A DNA stretch of 64,000 bases from SIG440 sp045631525 (lineage in GTDB: Bacteria; Bacillota; Clostridia; Monoglobales; Monoglobaceae), in the NCBI GenBank assembly GCA_045631525.1, contig JAZQUY010000021.1, positions 9,862 to 73,861 of the forward strand. Direction: 5' to 3'. This document shows, in pieces, positions 1 to 7,074 of this stretch. A program made the translations under genes and the position numbers. Positions within the stretch are counted from its first letter, which is position 1, and every line of letters starts with the position of its first letter. The notes beneath the pieces are model-generated. The model was not told the origin of the DNA, did not search any database, and saw nothing but the letters and a program-made list of their open reading frames with translations.

Positions 1-2
1 TT

Positions 3-146
3 GTAAAAGAACAGGGAGAGGAAGAAACAAACGCCAACGACTTGATTTCAAAGATGGAGCTTTTCGGCTCTGACCCCAAGAGTCTTTATATGCTCAACAG
101 CGAGCTTGGCGCACGTGTTTATACTGCTCCGTCACTTGTTTTATAA
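3..146 (+). CDS. C-terminal end of an unidentified protein (5' truncated by window)
   Basis: An open frame enters from the left edge and ends at a TAA at 144-146, encoding about 47 residues that end in GARVYTAPSLVL. The other two forward frames meet stops early (at base 4 in frame 1, about base 71 in frame 2), so this is the only readable frame up to the next gene. The fragment is polar with an acidic start (KEQGEEE) and no recognisable motif. The ZIP transporter begins 15 bp after its stop, so the two may share a transcript. I do not recognise the family and give no function. Confidence 0.5.
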   Translation, partial: VKEQGEEETNANDLISKMELFGSDPKSLYMLNSELGARVYTAPSLVL

Positions 147-161
147 GAAAAAGGTGTTTTT

Positions 162-914
162 ATGAAATTGGTACTCATAACCGCTTTGGGTGTGGGCGGC
201 GCCACAGTGGTTGGTGCGCTTATTGGCTTTATTTTCAAAAAGGCGTCCCATCGGTTTTCTGACATTGTCCTTTCCTTTGCGGCGGGGGTAATGCTTGCAG
301 CGGCAATCCTCGGGCTTATTCTTCCTGCTCTCGAATACAGCGGGAGATGGGGGCTTCTTGTAACCACCGCAGGGATTTTTGTGGGTGCAGTTTGTCTTAA
401 CCTTATTGACAAACTTGTTCCGCATCTTCACAAAATGGTGGGAACTGAACCTGAAAGCCACAACAACGCCTCTTTGAGCCGCGTGCTGCTTTTTGTATCG
501 GCAATCGCCATACATAATCTGCCCGAGGGCATAGCGGCAGGTGTTGGCTTTGGCTCAGGAGATACCAGTCAGGCACTTTTGATAGCAGGTGGTATCGCAC
601 TTCAGAACATCCCTGAGGGAATGGTAATTATAGGGCCTATGATAGCCGCCGGGGTTTCCCCGAAAAAGACTTTTGTGTGTGCTATGCTTACGGGTCTTGT
701 CGAGGTGGTCGGCACGTTTTTAGGTTATTTTGCGGTAAGTGTCTCTTTGGTGATACTGCCCTTTGCCCTTGCTTTTGCAGGTGGCACAATGCTCTATGTA
801 ATCAGCGACGAAATGATTCCCGAGACCCACGCCCACGGAAGCCAGCGTGGTGCAACTTATGCTCTCTTAGTGGGCTTTTGTGTGATGCTGGTGTCGGATG
901 TTTTGTTGGGGTAA
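162..914 (+). CDS. ZIP family divalent metal transporter
   Basis: A 250-residue integral membrane protein of the ZIP (ZupT/GufA-like) family, which imports zinc and related divalent cations across the cytoplasmic membrane. The two family metal-site motifs are visible: HNLPEG at about residues 118-123 in one helix and QNIPEG at about 148-153 in the next. Hydrophobic segments begin at the N-terminus (VGGATVVGALIGF) and continue to the C-terminal helix. A short His-containing loop (PHLHKM, then ESHNN) lies near residues 87-101, where ZIPs often carry a variable His loop. The ATG follows an AAAAAGGTG ribosome site. It is followed by a hairpin at 943-971. Which metal is carried cannot be read from the sequence. 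Confidence 0.9.
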   Translation: MKLVLITALGVGGATVVGALIGFIFKKASHRFSDIVLSFAAGVMLAAAILGLILPALEYSGRWGLLVTTAGIFVGAVCLNLIDKLVPHLHKMVGTEPESHNNASLSRVLLFVSAIAIHNLPEGIAAGVGFGSGDTSQALLIAGGIALQNIPEGMVIIGPMIAAGVSPKKTFVCAMLTGLVEVVGTFLGYFAVSVSLVILPFALAFAGGTMLYVISDEMIPETHAHGSQRGATYALLVGFCVMLVSDVLLG

Positions 915-942
915 AACAAGTATCTATAAACTTATTTAACGC

Positions 943-971
943 AAAGAGGATAGCTTTCAGCTATCCTCTTT
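943..971 (+). terminator. Perfect hairpin after the ZIP gene, probable terminator
   Basis: A 13-bp perfect stem (arms 943-955 and 959-971) with a 3-nt loop lies 28 bp after the ZIP stop codon. The run of T after it is weak (TACGCTTGTTT), so termination efficiency is uncertain. Confidence 0.5.
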
Positions 972-1106
972 ACGCTTGTTTGGCCACAAAAAAGTTTAGA
1001 CAAAATTATTTTTGTCTCACTTTTACAACCAACTATATCACAAAAATAATATAAAATCAACACATAAAGTGCAAAAAATGATACAAATTTTATATGGGTG
1101 ATATGT

Positions 1107-1355
1107 ATGAAACAACGAATTGGTGCCATGAGTAAAAATCTTATAGGCGAAAGACTTAAGAAATTGAGGACACGCGCTAACCTTTCTCAGCGGGATTTAG
1201 CAAGAGAACTACAGCTTGTTGGTATTGATATGGACAAAAATGTGATAACGCGTATAGAGACAAACAAGCGGTATGTAACGGACTTTGAATTGCAAGCCCT
1301 TAAACAGCTTTTTGATGTATCTTACGATTTTCTTATTGACGGAAAAGAAGAATAG
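1107..1355 (+). CDS. Small XRE/Cro-CI family HTH transcriptional regulator
   Basis: An 82-residue protein consisting almost only of an XRE-type helix-turn-helix: IGERLKKLRTRANLSQRDLAREL is the first half and NVITRIETNKRYVTDFELQALKQLF the recognition part. There is no separate sensor domain. The frame is open from a GTG at 1098; I prefer the ATG at 1107, and an ATG at 1128 is also possible. It sits alone between the ZIP gene and the convergent dCMP deaminase gene, closed by a shared hairpin terminator. Its target is unknown; small stand-alone regulators of this kind often act on nearby genes or themselves. Confidence 0.8.
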   Translation: MKQRIGAMSKNLIGERLKKLRTRANLSQRDLARELQLVGIDMDKNVITRIETNKRYVTDFELQALKQLFDVSYDFLIDGKEE

Positions 1356-1356
1356 C

Positions 1357-1390
1357 AAAAAACGGTCGCTTGTGCGACCGTTTTTCTTTT
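1357..1390. terminator. Bidirectional terminator between XRE gene and dCMP deaminase gene
   Basis: A 12-bp stem (arms 1358-1369 and 1374-1385, core ACGGTCGC) with a TTGT loop, A-rich on the left and T-rich on the right (TTTTTCTTTTTT), so it can serve both converging genes. Confidence 0.85.
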
Positions 1391-1885
1391 TTAATACCCA
1401 AAAATTCCTTCAACCGATTCGTCATTTTCTACCCAGTCTGAAACGTCTACCACTGTATATTCCGTGGGAGTATTGCGAATAATAACATTTTTGATGCCCG
1501 CGTTTATCACAAGGCGTTTGCACATTGAACAGCTCGAGGTGTTTTCAACGATTTCTCCCGTCTTGTAATCCTTTCCCACAAGATAAAGGGTGGAATCAAT
1601 CATATCCCCGCGCTTTGCACTTATGATACAGTTGGCTTCAGCATGGACACTTCGGCACAGTTCATAGCGTTCGCCTCTGGGGATAGCAAGCTTTTCACGG
1701 ATACACACGCCAAGGTCGATACAATTTTGTCTTCCTCTTGGTGCGCCTGTGTAGCCTGTTGAAATGATTTCATCGTTCTTTACGATTATTGCGCCGAAAT
1801 TCCTGCGGAGACAGGTGCCTCGTTCAATCACGGTTTCAGCGATATCAAGATAATAGTTGTGTTTGTCAACTCTTTTGTTTGCCAA
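1391..1885 (-). CDS. comEB: Deoxycytidylate (dCMP) deaminase
   Basis: A 164-residue zinc enzyme of the cytidine/deoxycytidylate deaminase family that converts dCMP to dUMP, feeding thymidylate synthesis. The zinc and proton-shuttle motif HAEAN is at about residues 81-85 and the two zinc cysteines are in SCSMC at about 119 and 122. GAIIVKNDEIISTGYTGAPRG is the substrate-binding strand typical of dCMP deaminases rather than of tRNA or free-cytidine deaminases. It is monocistronic here, convergent with the XRE regulator. The thymidylate synthase that would use its product is at 18.3-19.1 kb in this window. ComEB is the Bacillus name for the family; no competence role is implied. Confidence 0.9.
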   Translation of the reverse strand: MANKRVDKHNYYLDIAETVIERGTCLRRNFGAIIVKNDEIISTGYTGAPRGRQNCIDLGVCIREKLAIPRGERYELCRSVHAEANCIISAKRGDMIDSTLYLVGKDYKTGEIVENTSSCSMCKRLVINAGIKNVIIRNTPTEYTVVDVSDWVENDESVEGIFGY

Positions 1886-2015
1886 AATAATTCATTGCCT
1901 TTCTGCCCGAAAATTAAGAGCCACGCCTTGACGGGCACAAGGCGGCTTTGTGGGTCAAAACAAAACTGATAGGATAAGTATACAACAAAATAAGACAAAA
2001 TTCAATAGTTTTGTA

Positions 2016-2044
2016 TTGACTTTAAGACAGAATAAAGTTAAAAT
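2016..2044 (+). promoter_or_regulatory. Sigma-A-type promoter for the tsaE-tsaB operon
   Basis: TTGACT at 2016-2021 and TAAAAT at 2039-2044 are separated by exactly 17 bp and lie 35 bp before the tsaE ATG, in a gene-free divergent gap. Confidence 0.8.
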
Positions 2045-2079
2045 AATATATATATAACTTTGAGAGGAATTTCTTCAAA

Positions 2080-2511
2080 ATGGAACGGTTTGTAAGTACT
2101 TGTGAACAGGAAACCCGCGATATAGCAAAAAACTTTGCCAAAACCCTCGGCGAGGGCAGCGTTGTTGCACTTATCGGCGATTTGGGTGCCGGAAAGACCG
2201 CTTTCACCAAAGGCGTTGCAGAGTTTTTTGGCATTGACGACGACGTTTCAAGCCCTACTTTCACCATTGTGAATGAATACAGCGGCGAAAAAACCGTTTA
2301 TCACTTTGACGCTTACCGTCTTGAAAACGTGAAAGCCGATGACTGCGACTGGCTGGACGACTATTTCTTTGGTGACGGAATTTGCCTTGTGGAGTGGGCA
2401 CAGAACATTGAATCTGTTTTGCCCCAAGGTTATTTCAAGGTGGAAATAAAAAAAGACCCCTCAAAGGGAAACGATTACAGAGAGATTTTTATTGAAAAAA
2501 CGGAGAAATAA
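2080..2511 (+). CDS. tsaE: tRNA threonylcarbamoyladenosine biosynthesis ATPase TsaE
   Basis: A 143-residue P-loop ATPase needed, with TsaB, TsaC and TsaD, to make the t6A modification at position 37 of ANN-decoding tRNAs. The Walker A motif GDLGAGKT is at about residues 33-40, followed by TAFTKGVAEFFGI and SSPTFTIVNEY, both characteristic of the family. YHFDAYRL and VEWAQNIE further support the call. It heads an operon with tsaB, 1 bp downstream, behind a clear promoter. A GAGAGGAA ribosome site precedes the ATG. Length is usual for the family. Confidence 0.95.
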   Translation: MERFVSTCEQETRDIAKNFAKTLGEGSVVALIGDLGAGKTAFTKGVAEFFGIDDDVSSPTFTIVNEYSGEKTVYHFDAYRLENVKADDCDWLDDYFFGDGICLVEWAQNIESVLPQGYFKVEIKKDPSKGNDYREIFIEKTEK

Positions 2512-2512
2512 A

Positions 2513-3220
2513 ATGCTTGTATTTGGAATTGACACCTGCTGTGCAGCTGCCACTGCGGCGCTTGTGAACGATGAAATAATGGTTGCACAAACGGTTTTAA
2601 ATCAGAATAAAACGCACTCTGAAAGGCTGATGCCTCAGATAGAAAAAATGTTTGAAGCGGCAGAGCTTGACCCGTCAGCGGTTGACGCCTTTGCGGCGGC
2701 AGTGGGCCCAGGTTCTTTCACAGGCGTAAGAATTGGCGTTGCTACTGCGAAAGCTTTGGCTCAGGCGGCGAGGAAGCCCTGCATTGAGGTTTCGACCCTT
2801 GAAGCACTGGCATTCCCATCAAAATTTTTTGACGGAATCCTTTGTCCCATACTTGACGCAAGACGAAATCAGGTGTATAACGCCTTGTTCCAAGGGGAAA
2901 AAGGCGATATGACAAGGCTTTGCAGCGACCGCGCCCTTGCACTTTCGGACCTTCTTGATGAGCTTAAAAACACGAATAAGGATGTTCTTTTTATGGGGGA
3001 CGGCACCTTGGTTTTTGAGGATGAAATAAGAGAGACTCTTCGAGACCGTGCTTTTTTCGCACCAAGAATAAACAACTTTAACCTCGGCGGAGCGGTGGCA
3101 GAAATCGGACTCTTGAAACTTGGAATGGGCGAAACCATTGGTTATGGCGACCTTGTGCCCCAGTATGTACGGCTTTCTCAGGCAGAACGTGACAAACTCG
3201 AAAAAGAAAACAAAAACTAA
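2513..3220 (+). CDS. tsaB: tRNA threonylcarbamoyladenosine biosynthesis protein TsaB
   Basis: A 235-residue member of the ASKHA/Gcp-like fold that acts as the non-catalytic partner of TsaD in t6A synthesis. The N-terminal MLVFGIDTCC strand and the GPGSFTGVRIG motif at about residues 65-75 are the family signature. The open frame extends upstream to a TTG at 2492, inside tsaE, but the ATG at 2513 has a GGAGA site at 2502-2506 and gives the standard N-terminus, so it was chosen. rimI and tsaD, which often follow, are not adjacent; a carboxypeptidase gene follows instead. Confidence 0.95.
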   Translation: MLVFGIDTCCAAATAALVNDEIMVAQTVLNQNKTHSERLMPQIEKMFEAAELDPSAVDAFAAAVGPGSFTGVRIGVATAKALAQAARKPCIEVSTLEALAFPSKFFDGILCPILDARRNQVYNALFQGEKGDMTRLCSDRALALSDLLDELKNTNKDVLFMGDGTLVFEDEIRETLRDRAFFAPRINNFNLGGAVAEIGLLKLGMGETIGYGDLVPQYVRLSQAERDKLEKENKN

Positions 3221-3235
3221 CAAAAGGAGAGAACA

Positions 3236-4588
3236 ATGAAAAGAAAACTTTTTGCAAAAGGAACAAAAAAATACTTTGCTCTTTTGTCGGTAGCCATGCT
3301 GCTGTTCTTTTCGTGTGCCCCCCTTTGTGCTGTGGCTGCCCCTGAGATTTCGGCGGAAGCGGCAATTCTTATAGATGGAAACACAGGAAATGTACTCTAT
3401 GAAAAAAATTCTGAAAAGGTTATGTTCCCTGCCAGCACCACAAAAATCATGACCGCTATTGTGGCTCTTGACGCAGTTGAAAAAGGGGAAATCAGTCTTG
3501 AGCAGCCTCTCACACTTCAAAAAGAGGCTTTTGACACCCTTGACCCTGACGGAAGCAGCGTAGGCCTTAAGGTTGGCGAAGAAATGAATCTTATAAATCT
3601 TTTGGAGGGTCTTCTCATTGCCTCAGGAAACGATGCGGCAGTAACCATTGCTCAGGGCGTTTCAGGAAGCATCGAGGCTTTTGTTGCGAGGATGAACGAA
3701 AAAGCGAAAGAGCTTGGGCTTTCTTCAACCCGTTTTGAAAACCCCCACGGCCTTCACCATCCACAGCATTATACAACGGCATACGATATGTCCCAGATGG
3801 CGTTTTTTGCAATGAAAAACAAAACATTCCGCAGCATTGTGGAATGTGCTCATATTTATCTCCCCGCGACAAATATGTCGGACAAGAGATATTTCATAAA
3901 CACCAACAACCTTGTTTCAAGAATGCGATATCCTTATTATTTTTACGACTACGCAACAGGTATAAAAACAGGCTCCACCTCTGAGGCGGGATATTGTCTT
4001 GTGTCATCTGCCCAAAATGGTGACAAGTCTGTTATCAGCGTACTCTTCAACGCTGAAGACATCTCAATCTCCCATAACGATTCAAAGGCAATCCTTGAAT
4101 TTGGACTTACAGAATTTAAGGCACAGCGCTTGGCAAAACGCGACGATATTTTTGGCGAAGTAAAGGTGAAACAGGCAGCAGACGGAACAGACCACCTACT
4201 TCTTTCGGCAGAAGAAAACCTTGATGCGCTTTTCCCCAAAAACGGCGATACAGAAAAGGTAACCATAACCACCGAAATCCCCGAAAAAGTCTATGCCCCC
4301 ATAAAATCAGGGCAGGTAATAGGAAAAGCGATTTTCAATTATGAGGGCAGAAAGGTTGGCGAAGTCAACCTCATTTCAACAGTTGAGCTTGACCGCCACT
4401 TTCTTGGTTTTATCCAGACCTTTGGTGAATGGCTCTGGGGAATAAAGGTTATCAGACTCATTGTCTATGTATTCTTTGGTTTGGTCCTTGGCTTTGTGGC
4501 GCTCATAGTTATCGGCTTTGTTCGTGCAATCAAAAAGAGCAAAAGAAAACGCCGCAGAAGTTCAACCTATCACCCGCCGAGATATTAA
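3236..4588 (+). CDS. D-alanyl-D-alanine carboxypeptidase (penicillin-binding protein, S11 family)
   Basis: A 450-residue low-molecular-weight PBP of the DacA/DacF type that trims the terminal D-Ala from peptidoglycan stem peptides outside the membrane. A signal sequence spans about residues 1-35 (LLSVAMLLFFSCAPLCAVAAP). The three serine-acyltransferase motifs are present: STTK at about 67-70, SGN in LIASGNDAA, and KTG in TGIKTGSTSEAGYC. A beta-rich C-terminal domain (about 290-370) is followed by a long transmembrane helix (VIRLIVYVFFGLVLGFVALIVIGF) and a basic tail, so the protein is anchored by a true C-terminal helix rather than an amphipathic one. It starts 15 bp after tsaB behind AAAGGAGAG, probably co-transcribed. 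A terminator follows at 4649-4675. Confidence 0.93.
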   Translation: MKRKLFAKGTKKYFALLSVAMLLFFSCAPLCAVAAPEISAEAAILIDGNTGNVLYEKNSEKVMFPASTTKIMTAIVALDAVEKGEISLEQPLTLQKEAFDTLDPDGSSVGLKVGEEMNLINLLEGLLIASGNDAAVTIAQGVSGSIEAFVARMNEKAKELGLSSTRFENPHGLHHPQHYTTAYDMSQMAFFAMKNKTFRSIVECAHIYLPATNMSDKRYFINTNNLVSRMRYPYYFYDYATGIKTGSTSEAGYCLVSSAQNGDKSVISVLFNAEDISISHNDSKAILEFGLTEFKAQRLAKRDDIFGEVKVKQAADGTDHLLLSAEENLDALFPKNGDTEKVTITTEIPEKVYAPIKSGQVIGKAIFNYEGRKVGEVNLISTVELDRHFLGFIQTFGEWLWGIKVIRLIVYVFFGLVLGFVALIVIGFVRAIKKSKRKRRRSSTYHPPRY

Positions 4589-4648
4589 AAAGTGAAACAT
4601 ATGCCCTTTTTCACGGGCAATTCCAGAAAGCAATTTTTTAGAAAAAGG

Positions 4649-4675
4649 TCACCCGTTTTTGACGGGTGATTTTTT
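4649..4675 (+). terminator. Rho-independent terminator between the carboxypeptidase gene and queH
   Basis: An 8-bp stem TCACCCGT/ACGGGTGA (4649-4656 and 4662-4669) with a 5-nt loop is followed by six T. The queH ribosome site GGAGG begins immediately after the T run, so read-through would place this hairpin in the queH leader. Confidence 0.8.
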
Positions 4676-4685
4676 GGAGGATAAA

Positions 4686-5318
4686 ATGGCTGAAAACTAT
4701 AAAAAAATTATGGATGCGGAAATCGAAAAAATAAAAGCCTCAGGGCGCCGTCCAAGGCTTTTGCTCCACGCCTGCTGTGCTCCCTGCTCCAGTGCCGTTC
4801 TTCAGGAACTCTCAAGGGTTTTTGACATTACTTTGTTTTTTTATAATCCCAACATCTCCCCTCGGGAAGAGTTTGATTTCAGACTTCAGGAGCTTCAAAG
4901 GTTACTTTTCTGTATGAGTCTTGATGAGATAAACATTGTTTCACCGCCCTATGACAGTAGCGAATTTGAAAATATCACAAATGGAATGGAAGATTTGCCC
5001 GAGGGTAGCGCACGGTGCAAAAAATGCTTTTGGTTGCGCCTTGAAAAATCAGTGGCTTTTGCCAAAGAAAACGGCTTTGACTATGTAACCACCACCCTTT
5101 CAATAAGCCCCCACAAAAATGCTGGGTGGCTCAACGAAATCGGTCTTGAGCTTGGCGAAAAATATGGCACAAATTATCTTTGCTCAGATTTCAAAAAGGG
5201 CGAGGGCTACAAGCGGTCATGCAAACTTTCTGCCCAGTATAATCTTTACAGACAAAATTTTTGCGGCTGCATATATTCAAAAAAAGAAGCCGAAAAAAGA
5301 GCCGAGGAAAAGCTGTAA
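4686..5318 (+). CDS. queH: Epoxyqueuosine reductase QueH
   Basis: A 210-residue protein of the QueH (former DUF208) family, the non-orthologous replacement of QueG that reduces epoxyqueuosine to queuosine in tRNA. The N-terminal motif LLLHACCAPCSSA supplies C30, C31 and C34; further cysteines lie in SARCKKCFWLRL and the C-terminal NFCGCIYSKKE, as in the iron-sulfur-binding family members. The frame is open from a TTG at 4659, but the ATG at 4686 follows a perfect GGAGG at 4676-4680 and was chosen. No other queuosine gene is nearby; queG is not seen in the window. Confidence 0.93.
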   Translation: MAENYKKIMDAEIEKIKASGRRPRLLLHACCAPCSSAVLQELSRVFDITLFFYNPNISPREEFDFRLQELQRLLFCMSLDEINIVSPPYDSSEFENITNGMEDLPEGSARCKKCFWLRLEKSVAFAKENGFDYVTTTLSISPHKNAGWLNEIGLELGEKYGTNYLCSDFKKGEGYKRSCKLSAQYNLYRQNFCGCIYSKKEAEKRAEEKL

Positions 5319-5362
5319 AACTCAGCAAAAACCGAACATTGATGAAATTCAAGAGGTGCAAA

Positions 5363-5779
5363 ATGGAAATAAAGTTTTTTGAAAATTTTGTAGAAGATGC
5401 AAAAACTGTTCGCGAAGAAGTTTTTATCTTTGAACAGGGCTTTTCTTATGATTATGATGAAATGGACGATGTCGCGATTCATATTGTAGCTTTTGAAAAC
5501 CATATTCCAATCGGTGCTTGCCGTGTTTTTGAAAGCGAAACGAGGGGTGTTTTTATCTTAGGCAGATTGGCGGTTAAAGAGGAATATCGTCATAGAGGCG
5601 TCGGGAGCTTCCTCACGGAGCACGCAAAAAAATATGTTACCAGCATCAATGGGAAAAGTCTTATCCTCCACTCACAGCTTGGCGCAAAAGAATTTTATAA
5701 AAAGCTTGGGTTCAGAGAATATGGCGAGATAGAATATGAAGAGGATTGCCCTCATATATGGATGAAAACAGAACTTTAA
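5363..5779 (+). CDS. GNAT family N-acetyltransferase
   Basis: A 138-residue GCN5-related acetyltransferase. The acetyl-CoA pyrophosphate-binding motif is GRLAVKEEYRHRGVGSFLTE, with the R-x-x-G-x-G/S type signature RHRGVG, and the terminal EFYKKLGFREYG is the usual end of the fold. It resembles the ElaA/YjcF group of small acyltransferases. The frame is open upstream to 5261, overlapping the end of queH, but ATG 5363 follows GAGGTG and yields the expected EIKFFENFVEDA start. It is 44 bp after queH, so could be in the same transcript. Substrate unknown. Confidence 0.85.
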   Translation: MEIKFFENFVEDAKTVREEVFIFEQGFSYDYDEMDDVAIHIVAFENHIPIGACRVFESETRGVFILGRLAVKEEYRHRGVGSFLTEHAKKYVTSINGKSLILHSQLGAKEFYKKLGFREYGEIEYEEDCPHIWMKTEL

Positions 5780-5810
5780 TTTAAAAATATTATATAAAGG
5801 AGTGCGAAAT

Positions 5811-6038
5811 ATGCCTTACATTTCAATCAAAGCTTATCCAAAGGATGAAGAAATCAAGAAAAAAGTGGTTGACGAAATCAACCAGGTGTTTCTCAAATAT
5901 TGGGGCTGCCCTCAGGACGCAATATCCATTTCAATGGAAGAATTTGCCCCTGAAATTTGGGAAGAAAAGGTGGTAAAACCTGAAATTCTTCCAAATAGCC
6001 ACAAAATGATGATTCTTTCGGGAGAAAAGAAATATTGA
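5811..6038 (+). CDS. 4-oxalocrotonate tautomerase-like protein (PptA type)
   Basis: A 75-residue tautomerase-superfamily protein. The start ATG at 5811, behind an AAAGGAG site, yields MPYISIKAYP, exposing the Pro that acts as catalytic base after removal of Met. The alternative upstream start would bury that proline, which decides the start. The length and a SISMEEFAPEIWEE segment resemble E. coli PptA (YdcE) more than classical 62-residue 4-OT. Physiological substrate unknown. It is 31 bp after the GNAT gene and ends before an inverted repeat at 6056-6077. Confidence 0.85.
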   Translation: MPYISIKAYPKDEEIKKKVVDEINQVFLKYWGCPQDAISISMEEFAPEIWEEKVVKPEILPNSHKMMILSGEKKY

Positions 6039-6055
6039 TGCCTTCAAAAAAACTT

Positions 6056-6077
6056 GAGCCGCCAGAGATGGCGGCTC
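6056..6077 (+). terminator. Probable terminator after the tautomerase gene
   Basis: A 9-bp GC-rich perfect stem (GAGCCGCCA/TGGCGGCTC) with a GAGA loop lies 17 bp past the stop. The following T run is short (TTAAAATTTC). Confidence 0.65.
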
Positions 6078-6091
6078 TTAAAATTTCAACA

Positions 6092-6167
6092 ATTTAGATT
6101 TTTTTCTAAATAGCTATTGACAACAGAGCGATCTTGACATATAATCTATTTAGATAAATTTCTAAAC
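6092..6167 (+). promoter_or_regulatory. Twin operators ATTTAGA-N6-TCTAAA flanking the sdpRI promoter
   Basis: Two copies of one interrupted palindrome, ATTTAGA-N6-TCTAAAT at 6092-6111 and ATTTAGA-N6-TCTAAAC at 6148-6167, bracket the promoter. One ends 5 bp before the -35; the other starts 2 bp after the -10 and ends 12 bp before the sdpR ATG. Identical half-sites and spacing argue for one dimeric repressor, most simply the SdpR/ArsR-type protein encoded next. Confidence 0.75.
6117..6145 (+). promoter_or_regulatory. Consensus sigma-A promoter of the sdpR-sdpI-CDF operon
   Basis: TTGACA at 6117-6122 and TATAAT at 6140-6145 with a 17-bp spacer, a perfect match to consensus. Such a strong promoter between two operators suggests tight repression. 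Confidence 0.9.
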
Positions 6168-6179
6168 AGAGGTGATAAA

Positions 6180-6449
6180 ATGGCAATAAATGAAACATTA
6201 AAAGCGATTTCCGACCCTGTGAGGCGGGATATTTTGGAGATGCTGAAAGCTGGAAAACGGTCGGCAGGTGAGATTGCAGAGAAATTTGACCTGACGGGAG
6301 CCACGGTTTCATATCATCTTTCAAAGTTAAAACGCGCAGACCTTATAGTTGAACAAAAACATAAAAACTATATTTATTATGAGTTCAACGCATCGGTTTT
6401 TGAAGACGTACTGACATGGATTTATAATTTGGGAGGAGAGAAAAAATGA
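6180..6449 (+). CDS. sdpR: ArsR-family autorepressor, SdpR type
   Basis: An 89-residue winged helix-turn-helix repressor. KAISDPVRRDILEMLKAGKRSAGEIAEKF and GATVSYHLSKLKRADLIVEQK are the ArsR-type core; there are no cysteines, so the usual metal-sensing site is absent, as in the SdpR autorepressor group. In Bacillus subtilis SdpR represses itself and SdpI and is relieved when SdpI binds the SdpC toxin. Here the next gene, overlapping by 4 bp (ATGA), is SdpI-like, and matching twin operators surround the promoter. That this homologue works by the Bacillus membrane-sequestration mechanism is inference. Confidence 0.85.
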   Translation: MAINETLKAISDPVRRDILEMLKAGKRSAGEIAEKFDLTGATVSYHLSKLKRADLIVEQKHKNYIYYEFNASVFEDVLTWIYNLGGEKK

Positions 6450-7060
6450 AATTTATAAAATGGAAAACCTTGATTGTAACAAGCATCGTTTGTCTTTTGT
6501 CTATTCTTATGGGACTTTTTCTGTGGGAAAAACTACCTGACACTATGGCAATTCATTTTGATTTAAACAACAATCCAGACAACTTTGCACCAAAAGGCTT
6601 TGTGGTGTTCGGTATGCCGTGCTTGATGGTCGTTCTTCAATGGATTTGTTGTTTAATAAATGATATAAATGCAAAAAAACACGGCTCAAGAATAAAGTTT
6701 GAAAGGGTGACAAAATGGATTATTCCCATTATGACTGTAGTTTTGCAGTTTGTTACCCTTGGCATAGGTCTTGGTGCAAAGATAAATGTGCGGGCTGTTG
6801 TCGCTTTCATTGTGGGCGTGATGTTCATCTCAATCGGCAACTATCTGCCGAAGCTTGATTATATCAAGGATTATGATTTAAACGCAGACAAAGCAAGGAA
6901 AATAAACCGTTTCATTGGCTTTGAAACCGTAATTCTGGGTGTCTTTTTCTTAATCAGCATTTTTCTTCCGCCGATTTTTACCGTCATTTGCCTTGTTTTG
7001 CTGATACCCTATGCGGTAAGCAGCGCTATATATGGAATTAAAGTTGGAAAATGTAAATAA
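6446..7060 (+). CDS. sdpI: SdpI-family membrane immunity/signal protein
   Basis: A 204-residue membrane protein with about six helices and an N-terminal DUF1648-type segment (LPDTMAIHFDLNNNPDNFAPKGFVVFGMP), as in SdpI proteins. Helices include LIVTSIVCLLSILMGLF, VVFGMPCLMVVLQWICC, IIPIMTVVLQFVTLGIG and VVAFIVGVMFISIG. In B. subtilis SdpI protects against the SdpC peptide toxin and relays its presence to SdpR. No SdpC-like toxin or sdpAB gene is in the window, so the protein may serve defence against a toxin made by others. It overlaps sdpR by 4 bp, implying coupled translation, and is followed 15 bp on by a cation transporter. Confidence 0.85.
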   Translation: MKFIKWKTLIVTSIVCLLSILMGLFLWEKLPDTMAIHFDLNNNPDNFAPKGFVVFGMPCLMVVLQWICCLINDINAKKHGSRIKFERVTKWIIPIMTVVLQFVTLGIGLGAKINVRAVVAFIVGVMFISIGNYLPKLDYIKDYDLNADKARKINRFIGFETVILGVFFLISIFLPPIFTVICLVLLIPYAVSSAIYGIKVGKCK

Positions 7061-7074
7061 TCAGGGGAGGATTT

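Noticed and set aside
1098..1106. GTG start for the XRE regulator
   Set aside because: The ATG at 1107 is better spaced from the GGGTGAT element; the difference is three residues and remains uncertain.
2819..3520. A 233-aa reverse-strand ORF rich in Phe and Cys
   Set aside because: Shadow of tsaB and the carboxypeptidase gene on the other strand; low-complexity composition typical of antisense frames.
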